Shown here: positions 1-10,100 of the stretch, in pieces | Position numbering within the stretch: position 1 is the first letter of the stretch | Layout of the letters: each line of letters begins with the position of its first letter | Assembly (NCBI GenBank): GCA_964017185.1 | Contig: OZ024876.1 | Location: 31,967,778 to 32,031,777 of the forward strand | From: Rugalucina vietnamica | Lineage: Eukaryota > Mollusca > Bivalvia > Lucinida > Lucinidae | Direction: 5' to 3' | DNA length: 64,000 nt | Notes under the pieces: model-generated | The model's database searches: none | Told to the model about the DNA's origin: nothing | What the model saw: only the letters and a program-made list of their open reading frames with translations | Position numbers and translations under genes: made by a program

Positions 1-220
1 CATAGATTGAGGGTACTCCGTGAGGCAGTTCTAACGCTTAAATTAAGAAAAATATCAAAATAAGAAAAATATCAAAATAAGAAAAATATCAAAATAAGAA
101 AAATATCAAAATAAGAAAAATATCAAAATAAGAAAAATATCAAAATTTTTCTTCTGAAAATTTTCATTTTTTTACAACTTCAAAAATCACTGTATATTGC
201 ATGGGCATGTTTTCGTAATG
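1..220. repeat. Dispersed repeat R2, copy 1 (truncated by window edge)
   Basis: Starts inside the motif CATAGATTGNGGGTAC and ends with GCATGGGCATGTTTTCGTAATG-type sequence. The same roughly 140-250 bp family occurs at 737-989, 1518-1653, 11305-11443, 23980-24085 and 61317-61497. It has an internal inverted pair around CTTATTTTTGC...CATAGATTG. It is non-coding and probably a non-autonomous element. This copy contains an expanded 17 bp minisatellite. Confidence 0.6.
44..148. repeat. 17 bp minisatellite
   Basis: About six head-to-tail copies of a 17 bp unit (ATAAGAAAAATATCAAA). In other R2 copies this segment occurs once, so the array is a local expansion inside the repeat. Confidence 0.9.
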
Positions 221-365
221 CTGAGCAATTACTCCACAGCTGACCTGCATCTTTGTTTTTGCATAGGCAAAATCAAGTTTTCTCTTGAGGTGGCTGGTAT
301 TCATTTTGAGTAAGATCACCGACATTCACTGACAAAACATTAAGGAATAGCTTTTGATTATCAAA

Positions 366-601
366 TGAGCCTTTGCATGGGAAAACCAACAGTTTGGATT
401 TCCAAACAGGTCTGACACAAACCATCCTTACAGTCACAGGAGCAGACTAGAAGCTTGAAATTTCGGATTTAAGAAAAAGAGGAATTGTACTATCTGTGTA
501 GCGAAAACAAAGGCGCTGATCAGCTGTGCAGTTACTGCACAGCTGATCTGCGTCTTAGTTTTCGCATATGCAAATTGTTAGTTTTCTTGTGCGGCGGCTC
601 A
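366..601. mobile_element. Palindromic short inverted-repeat element R1 (MITE-like), copy 1
   Basis: Termini TGAGCC...GGAAAACCAACA and TGTTAGTTTTCT...GGCTCA form imperfect terminal inverted repeats. The middle holds a strong hairpin around GCGCTGATCAGCTGTGCAG. Length is about 236 bp with no coding capacity. A half copy precedes it at 233-298. The family has about ten copies in this window. Confidence 0.75.
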
Positions 602-736
602 AATATGAAACAAATCTTTCCAAATTTGACATGGATGTCCGCTCTTTCTGCAGAATGAAGACCTGAGCAAAACTTTTTAAAAAGTTTTTCTGTTTGAAAA
701 ACACCACATTTTACATCAGGACCAAATCCCACTTTT

Positions 737-989
737 ATAAGAGAGAAAACACCTGACTTTTATATGCGAGCAAAACTGGGTGTACAAGAGTTTATATGTA
801 TTTTCTTATTTTTGCACTAGAACGTAGATTGAGAGAAGGCTACTCCTTAGAATCACCTTTGTAAGGTGGTTCCAACATGTACCCACATTCAAACTTTTGA
901 GCAATAATATAAAGGAATCAACAGAAAATTTTCATATCTACAGCCAAAAGAAAAGTCACTATTCATTGCATAGGCATGTTTTTGTAATG
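737..989. repeat. R2 repeat, longest copy
   Basis: Carries both family halves: the CACTTTTATAT...TTATTTTTGC part and the GTACCCACA...CATGTTTTTGTAATG part, with an inverted pair between them. It ends 12 bp from the HSD17B4 exon 9 donor. Confidence 0.6.
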
Positions 990-1001
990 ACAACAGCTTA
1001 C

Positions 1002-1118
1002 ATTTCCCGATCCATCCAGCCCCAGCTTCGAACACGCCCCCAGTCTCCTGTGTGTCCTCGTGACATAGATATAGCACTAGTGGGGCTATGTATTCTGGTT
1101 TCAACGCTTCTACAAGCT
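1002..1118 (-). CDS. HSD17B4: HSD17B4 exon 9 (last in window)
   Basis: 117 bp exon encoding [20 protein letters not shown] and ending in GAGWIGK, the C-terminal strand of the dehydrogenase domain. Acceptor TTCTCAG, donor GTAAGC. The next exons of the gene are not in positions 1-1001, which hold only repeats. Confidence 0.94.
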
Positions 1119-4100
1119 CTGAGAATAGAAAAATACAAAATATTATAGTTGTTAACATATGGCCTATTCAATGAGCCGCGACGTGAGAAAAACGGTCTTC
1201 GGGGTTTCCGACCTGGTCGGACACAAACCTGCCTGTACAGTCTCAGAAGATGGTTAGAAGCTTGAAATTTCGAAATTAGGAAGAGAAATTGTACTATCCG
1301 AGAGGCGAAAATCCTGTTTTCTCGGATCACGGCTCCAATAACCTACATTGCTCCAAAATATAATTGTTGATCAGTAATAACACACAAGAGTCATGTTTAA
1401 ACAAAAATGAAGCCACAAGTTTATCAAAGAATGCACCAAATCACAATATGAAGCTTATTTTTACAATCATAAATGCATAATAAGATGAGATAGATAGTGG
1501 GTTTTGTTAGAACAGCCTCAGAGTGGCAGTTCTAATATCTACACAAAATCTATATTTTGAACAAAAATTAGAAAATATCCAAAATTTTCAACAGAAATCA
1601 ATCAATTTTCACAGCTATAAAAATCTCTGTATATGATGGGCATGTTTTGTATTGACTACCTGGTGGCATGACCGTTTCTGTCAAGCGGGAACCAGCTGTG
1701 GGAGCTATAGCGTTACATCTGATGTTGTATTTGGCTCCCTCTATGGCTAATGTGTTGCTGAGACCAACCAAACCCAGCTTTGCTGAAATGAAATGAGCCG
1801 CTGCATAAGAAAAACAACTTGCATAGGCGAAAAAACAAAGACGCACATCAGCTGCACAGTAACTGCATTTAAAGAGGATTTCACTGACTAATCTTTGGCA
1901 TATTTACTGCAACCATTTTTATTTTCATATGGTAATTGCACCATGAGTAAAACTTTGTATTTTAATATGTAAACAAGACGCCCATGGGCCATAAAGCTCA
2001 CATGAGTTTACAGCTATAGCTTACTGTAAAATTTATGACCAAATGGCTATCAAATCAAATGATTTGGAAGAGATGTATATGTAACATACAGGACTACTTT
2101 TTAAACATTTCTGCAAAAACAAAATTCAAGTATCCTTATGTGATGGCAGAGACAGCCAATTTACACTTTTCCAATTGTAAGTCTATGGAAAATTTAAGTT
2201 GCCATAGCAACAAGAGTTCTTATCCTACGAACATAAAACACAATCTATGTAGAGGCTTTTATCAAGAACATGTATACCAAGTACGGGCTTCATCCCCTTT
2301 ACAGTTTCTGAAAAAAAAAAGATTTTTGAATATTTTGCGAACATTTACCCTTTATCTGTCCCCAGCAACCAATCAAAATAAGAAATTGTGACAATAACAA
2401 TATGAAACATAGAGAACTACCCAATAAACATTTCTTCAAAAACAAAATTCAAATATAGGCAAAAAGAAAACAAAAATTAACAATTTTTCAAATTACATTT
2501 TATAAGTCTATGGGAAGTGCCATAGTGACCAGAGTTCATATCCAAATGGAATAAAAACACAATTTATGTAGAGGCATATGTCAGGAAGACAGGAACATGT
2601 ATGCAAAGTACAGCCTTGATCCTCCAAATAGATTCTGAGGAGAAGATTTGTGAGTATTTTGTCGAAATTTTACCCTGTATCGGGCCCAAGCAACCAATCA
2701 AAATCAGTGATTGTGACGAAAGTCAAATGCAACATGGAGGACTACCCAATAAACATTTCTGCAAAAACAACATTCAAATATCGGCAAAGAAACAACAAAA
2801 AACAGCATTTTTTTATTTTTCCCATTATAAGTCTATGGGAAGCTTAAGTTGCCATAGCAACCAGAGTTCTTAACAAAAACAACAACAAGAATTGACAATA
2901 AGCAAGGCTTATTAGATACCCCCCGCTGTGAATGCCCTTACCTGTAAACAAAAAGAAGAAAAAATGTCTAAGTTCTCATATGTCATTTTGTCAAAAATTA
3001 TTTTTTCGCAATAAAATTTCTTCATGCAAATGTCCAATGGGTGTACATCATGTAGGCACGATATGAAACTGTTTCATCAAAACCTGTGATAGGAGTTGAT
3101 CGGCCCCTGAATGCCCTTTCCTGTACACAAAAAGAAGAAAAATTGTCTAAGTTCTCATAGGTGTCATTTTGTCAAAAATTATTTTTTCCCAATAAAATTT
3201 CTTCATGCAAATGTCCAATGGGTGTACATCATGTAGGCACGATATGAAATTGTTCCATCAAAAACTGTGGTAGGAGTTGATCGGCCCGTGAATGCCCTTA
3301 CCTGTAAACAAAAAGAAGAAAAATTGTCTAAGTTCTCATAGGTGTCATTTTGTCAAACATTATTTTTTCGCAATAAAATTTCTTCATGCAAATGTCCAAT
3401 GGGTGTACATCATGTAGACATGATATGAAATTGTTTCATAAAAAACTGTGGTAGGAGTTGATCGGCCCGTGAATGCCCTTACCTGTAAACAAAAAGAAGA
3501 AAAATTGTCTAAGTTCTCATAGGTGTCATTTTGTCAAAAATTATTTTTTTGCAATAAAATTTCTTCATGCAAATGTCCAATGGGTGTACATCATGTAGGC
3601 ACGATATGAAATTGTTTCATTAAAAACTGTGGTAGGAGTTGATCGGCCCATATCTGCACACCTTAGAATAAATGTTGAAAACTTGCACAAAAAATTGTTA
3701 AGTTCAAACAGCTGAAATTTTGTCAAAAATATTTTTTTTCAAAATAATATTTCTTCATGCACATGTCCAGTGTGTCTGTATTGTGAAGGCAAAGAATCAA
3801 ATAGCTCCAGCAAAAACTGTGGTAGGAGTTGATCGGCCCGTATAGGCACTACCATGGAACCCATGTTGGAAACAATGCACAAAAATTGTCTAAGTTCACA
3901 AAGCTGCAAATTTGTTAAAAATTATTTTTCCAAAATAATATTTCTTCATGCACATGTCCAGTGTGTCTGTAGTATTGTGATGGCAAAGTATCAAATGGCT
4001 CCAGCAAAAACTGTGGTAGGAGTTGATCGGCCCGTAAAAGCACTACCATGGAACCCATGTTGGAAACAATGCACAAAAATTGTCTAAGTTCACAAAGCTG

Positions 4101-7100
4101 CAAATTTGTTAAAAATTATTTTTCCAAAATAATATTTCTTCATGCACATGTCCAGTGTGTCTGTATCGTGATGGCAAAGTATCAAATGGCTCCAGCAAAA
4201 ACTGTGGTAGGAGTTGATCGGCCCGTATAGCCACTACCATAGCACATGCACATCCCCTGTAATAGAAAATGCTCATGAAAAATTGTCTATGTTCTCTCAG
4301 TTGTAATTTTGTCAAAAATTATTTTTTCACTATCAAACTACTTCATGCAAATGTTAAACATGTCACCATTGTATTGGTAAAGTTTCAGAGTTATCCATGG
4401 AAAACTGTGGTAGGAGTTGATCGGCCCATAAAGGCACCATACATATGCATATAAACACAGCCATTAAGAATTACAAAGGGAAATAACTCTCACAGAACTG
4501 GCCCCTAGCCCCTTATGTTTTATCATAATATTTGCCCCATCAATATGTATGTGTGTGCAAGGTTTCATGAAATTCCCACTAAGGGGCTTCAAGATATTAA
4601 AGAATATGCATATAAACACAGCCATTAAGAATTACAAAGGGAAATAACTCTCACAGAACTGGCCCCTAGCCCCTTATGTTTTATCATAATATTTGCCCCA
4701 TCAATATGTATGTGTGTGCAAGGTTTCATGAAATTCCCGCTAAGGGGCTTCAAGATATTAAGGAAACAAAGTGTTACGGACGGGACGGACGGACGGACGG
4801 ACAACGTGAAAACAGTATACCCCCCTTATAACTTCGTTATAGCGGGGGGTATAATTATGTAGAGGCTTATGTCAGGAACATGTATGCAAAGTAAAGCTAT
4901 GATCCACTAAACAATTTCTGAGATATTTGAAAAATTTGTTGCAAATTTGTCCTTAAGGCCCCAGCAACCAACCAGAGGACCAATGGTCCTGTAAACGCTC
5001 ACCTGAGATCTGCTGCATATACTGGTCAATAAACATGTATGAATATTATGGTATTTAATTCCAGTGCAGGGGCAGATGAAGCCCTTGGGCCATTTTCTTT
5101 TTTCTGAATCTTCAATATTCTGTCCATTTGCCAATTTCCTGCTGGCTTTTCCCTTCAAATGACATTTTAACAGTTTTCCCAATTCAAATGCATAGGCAAC
5201 CCATGTTGACCTTGCCATAAACTTGGTCAAGGTCATCACAGGGTCATGATTTATATATACATTAAAGTACTTTAGCCATCGATGCTTCACGCCAAGTTTC
5301 CTTGAAATCAGTCTATTGGTTTCAGATGGGTTTTTACCATATATGCGCATGGCGGACATCTTTGTCATGTGACCTAGATTATTTATATACACATTGATTC
5401 TCCCATTCTATAGATGCTTCAAATAAAATTTGGTTTTGATTGGCCAAGCGGTTTCAGAGGAGAAGACTTTTGAATATTATGGAAATATACATGTATATTG
5501 CCGCGGGGTGGGGGCACAAGAGCCCCTGGGGTCCAATTATTTTCAGAATCATTAATATTCAGTCCTACTTCCCATTTCCTGCAAGACTTTTACATTTTAA
5601 AAGTTTTCCCCATTCAAATGCATTGGTGACCTATGTTGACCTTGCCGTAAAACAGGTCAAGGTCATCACAAGGTCATGATTTACATATACGTTGTAGTAC
5701 TTAAGTCATCGATGCTTCATGCCAAGTTTCATTGAAATCGGTCCAGTGGTTCCGGAGAAGAGAGTTTTTGAAGGGTTTTTACCATATATGGGCATGGCGG
5801 CCATCTTGGTCATGTGACCTGGATTATTTATATACACATTGGTTCCCCCTTCCCATAGATGCTTCATGTAAAATTTGGCTTTGATTGGCCAAGCGGTTTC
5901 AGAGAAGAAGATGTTTGAATATTATGATAATATACATGTATATTGCCCCGGGGTGGGGGCGGATGAGCCCCTGGTGCCCAATTTTTTTCAGAATCATTAA
6001 TATTCAGTCCTACTGCTCATTTTCTGCAAGATTTTTCCTTTAAATGACAATTTAACAATTTTTCCCATTCAAATGCAAAGGCGACCTATGTTGACCTTGC
6101 TGTAAAATAGGTCAAGGTCACCGCAAGGTCATGATTTATACACACATTGTAGTACTTGAGTTATCGATGCTTCATGCCAAGTTTGGTTGAAATCGGTCCA
6201 GTGGTTCCGGAGAAGAAGATTTTTGAAGGGTTTTTACCATATATGGGCATGGCGGCCATCTTGGTCAAGTGACCTGGATTATTTATATATACATTGGTTC
6301 CCCCTTCCCATAGATGCTTCATGTAAAATTTGGCTTTGATTGGCCAAGCTGTTTCAGAGAAGAAGATCTTTGAAAATGGTGGACGACGGACGGACGACGG
6401 ACAGACGACGGACGGACGGACGACGGAGCATGGGTATACTATAAGCTCACCTTGTGAGCCTGACGGCTCAGGTGAGCTAATAAAAACAGGTGATTTCTAT
6501 ATAAGTCATATGAAACATAGAGGACTACTCAATTAGTATTTCTGCAAAAACAAAAATTAAATATTTCTAAAGAGACAGGAAAACTTGCCACTATTCATTA
6601 TTTTCCAATATGAGAAGCATAAGTTGCCATAGCAACCAGAGTTCTTATCAAACAACTTTATTGGTTCCTCCCACCAGTCAATGTTATATGCCAAATATAT
6701 AAAGTTTCCACCTTATGGCTTTCGGAGGAGAAGCTGTTTGAAAATGTTGACGACGGGTACCTGCCTATCCTAAAAGTTCTACTATGAGCCTTCGGCTTAG
6801 GTGAGCTAAAAACCAAAGGTACAGATCAGTAGAGCAGTAACAATGCCACTACTAATCAGCCCTTTTAGAGTGACTTCTTTTTTTCAAAATTTCATGCCTC
6901 CAGCCATTTTGTATGGCTGTACAGCCTGGTTTATGTCAAGACTGAACAAGTTTTCTCATGTTGAAGCTCAATGTCACGCACCTGCGCTATAGTTGGCTTG
7001 CCCAAAGTTTCCATAGATACCGGAGGAGCTGGTTGTCATGATGAATCTAAATATACAATTCATATCTTAATATAGAATTCATATCCAAATACAGAATTCA

Positions 7101-10100
7101 TATCTTAATTTAGAATTCATATCTAATTCAAATCTAAATATAGAATTCATATCTAAATATAGAATTCATATCTAAATATAGAATTCATGTGGGGAAAGCC
7201 TGTCATTGTAAAAAGCTGCCCCACTGTGCATTTCTTGATACATCTATATGATATGAACCGCAACGTGAGAAAACCGGTCTACCGGGTTTCTGACCAAGTC
7301 CATCACAAACCGGTCTGTGCAGCTACAGGAGAGGGCTGCTGGAAAATTCAGATTAAGGAACAAGATGAATTGTACTATTAGTGCAGCAAGGCGCTGATCA
7401 GCTTCGCAGTTAATGCAAAGCTGATCTGTGCCTTTGTTTTTGCATATGCAAAATTCCGGTTTTCTCATGACCTGGCTCATACAGCTTCAGCTGTCAATGA
7501 ACAAGCAAAAGAGTTGGGCCATGAATTCTACCAACATCATTTACAGCCCTTCCCACAGTCACATAATACACACAATAGGGCAACTAGTGCTAACCCTAAT
7601 TAGACACAGAATGAATTTGTCTTTTAATTAATAGTGCTAGCTTACAGTGCTTTACTTGACGCTACAACATCATCATAATTGAGCCGCATCATGAGAAAAA
7701 CAACATTTTGCATAACCAAAAACAAAGGGGCAGATAAGCTTCGCAGTAACTGCGAAACTGATCTGCGCCTTTGTTTTCATTAAACGGATAGCACAATTCC
7801 TCTATTTTCTAAATCTAAAATTTCCAGCCTTTAGCCATCTTCTGTGCTTCTACAGATTGGTTTGTGTCGGACCTGTTCAAAAACCACATTGTTGGTTTTC
7901 TCATGACACGGCTCATATAATTCACACCAGGCAGCTTCTTCTTTGTTTCTATTTTCATATAACATCCCAGTAAATAATCTGTCAGTCATGTAGGGACAAA
8001 GCCACTGCTTCCTGGATATCAACTGAGCCTGTGCATGAGAAAACCAACAATTTGGGTTTTCGACTAGGTCCGACACAAACCGGCCTGTACAATCTCAGGA
8101 GCAGGCTAGAACCTGGAAATTTTCGATTTAAGAAGAAGAGGTATTGCACTATCTATGGAGCTAAATCAAAGGCACTGATCAGCAGTGCAGTTACTGCACA
8201 GCTGATCTGCGGCTTTGTTTTCACATATGCAGATTGTTGGTTTTCTTATGCAGCAGCTCAATTTTCAGAAACAAGATAGAATTATGCTTGCAATTTAGGA
8301 TTTGAATAGAAGAGGAATTATACTATCCGTGTAGCGAAAACAAAGGCGCTGATCAGCTGTGCAGTTACTGCACAGCTGATCTGCGCCTTTGTTTTCACAT
8401 AGGCAAAAGTCTGGTTTTCTCATAATGCCAGTACAGTACCATGGTTGTTCGTTTGTATTGAGGCTTAACTTCCCAGTCAGCAATTTTTCAGTCATGTCGG
8501 GACGGAAGTACAGTACAGTTTGGATTTATGAAGTAGAGTGTTTGCCAATTCTATGTAGCAAAAGTGTCCAAGAAGCAGATCTTAGACTTTGTTAAATTGC
8601 ATTTGCTTTAACCAGGTTTTCTTATCATAGGCCATCATATTAAAGGCTCAACTGATTATAGACAACAAGATGGGAGAAGGTAGCCAAACTTATTCAGTAT
8701 TATACAATCACCAGGGAATCTGGATGATATTCTATACTGTTTTATTGACATTTTATATTCAGTTTAATTCAAGTGAAACCATTTTTTTTTTATTCTGGAA
8801 GAGCCAGATTATTTTTTTGTCTATAAATGAAAGCCAGATATTTTTTTTTCACTACCCCCAAGCCAGGATATTTTTTTCTGGCATTTTTAAAGACAGATTA
8901 TTTTTTTTAAATAAAAACCCAGGCCCCCCCCCCCCCCCCCCCAGAAAGTCAAATGGTCGGTCCCAAAAGGAAATTTGATGCACAGATATGACCATTGACC
9001 AAAGTTGTTCATTTGGTTAAGCAACAAAACAAACAAACTAATGTACACACAAAAAACATGAATTCAAGCGTGCGGTATCCTGATAGATTGGTTAGTTGCC
9101 CATTAGAAGTACAGTACCTGCCAAAGTTCTGTTTCTTCATGTAAGGGAAAGCCGCCCGAGAAACTGAGAATGATCCCTTCAGGTGAACTTTCTGTATTAT
9201 ATCTGAAAGGAAATTTTTTGTTTGTTTGTTTGTATGGAGGCTTAACGCCCCAGTCAACAATTTTTCAGTCATGTCGTGACGGAGCCAATGTTTCCTGGGT
9301 TTAACCGGTACTGTAGGGAGTTAATGTGTCTTGCTCAAGGACACAACACGGTGCCATCTGTGGGGATCGAACCCAGGACCTCTCAATTCGGAAGGAAATT
9401 TTAAACATAAATCATAATCAATCTTAGATGTTTCTTTGAAAATATTCACAATAACTTAATCGAGCCACGCCATGAGAAACCCAACAATCTGCATATGCGA
9501 AAACAAAGGCACAGACCAGCACCGCGGTAACTGAGAAGCTGATCAGCCCCTTTGTTTTCGCTACATGGATAGTACAATTCCTTTACTTTCTAAATCCAAA
9601 ATTTCGAGTTTCTAGCCTGCTTATGTGACTGTACAGGCCAGTTAGTGTCCGACCTCTTCAGAAACCACATTGTTGGTTTTCCCAAGCGAAGGCTCAATTG
9701 TCATTATGGTAATATTTGAATCACAACATGGCAAAATGTACCTTTGGGCATTCTGACGTTACTAGCAGGAAACTGCTAAAACTGGAAAAACCAGGTAATC
9801 TATGGTTTAGAAATAACACTGCATTTGTAATCTTTGAACACTGAGCTACCAAATAAATGGGGTTTAAAACATATCTATTTTCAATATTTAGTGTTATTTG
9901 CCGATGCTATAGCCAATATTATGCTCAATTTTCCTATATCTATTGTCAAACCATAACCATAGCAACCATGTGCATAATCATAGAAATAGACAAAATAATT
10001 ACGACAGATTAATTGTGAGGATGATATGCTTCTTACAAGCTTGAGGGTACTGTGTTGGAAAATGTTGAGAGTATCAAATATCTTGGTGTAACAATAACTA

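Larger units (their letters stand above)
2916..4852. mobile_element. Nested hairpin-ended tandem-repeat element P1
   Basis: Perfect 12 bp inverted termini: ATACCCCCCGCT at 2916-2927 and AGCGGGGGGTAT at 4841-4852. The right end is itself a hairpin (4816-4852: TATACCCCCC-TTATAAC against GTTATAG-GGGGGTATA). Inside that is a (GGAC)n tract (4776-4801). The body is about eight head-to-tail monomers of 181-204 bp, then a two-copy repeat of about 165 bp. It is non-coding. The architecture resembles tandem-core elements described from bivalves (pearl-type) and short helentron relatives; that assignment is an inference. Confidence 0.75.
1996..6806. mobile_element. Outer hairpin-ended tandem-repeat element, split by two nested insertions
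   Basis: Left end GCTCACATGAG (1996-2006), right end CTTAGGTGAGC (6796-6806), with a small hairpin GAGCCTTCGGCTTAGG at the right end. The core is a degenerate repeat of roughly 350 bp recognised by AAGTTGCCATAGCAAC (near 2195, 2847 and 6612), TTTATGTAGAGGC and GGAGAAGA. The core is interrupted by an element at 2916-4852 and another at 4997-6477. Core sequence resumes after each one (4853-4996 and 6478-6806). No protein is encoded. It lies in HSD17B4 intron 7. Confidence 0.65.

Noticed and set aside
44-148. CRISPR-like repeats
   Set aside because: The 17 bp units are contiguous with no spacers, inside a eukaryotic dispersed repeat.
5440-5679. Small coding genes in 2-6.5 kb (for example 2035-2391, 4907-5392, 5440-5679)
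   Set aside because: All fall inside tandem-repeat cores, and sibling repeat units break the same frames.
8670-8978. 102-codon Phe-rich protein
   Set aside because: It is a translation of a T-rich degenerate repeat and a poly-C run.
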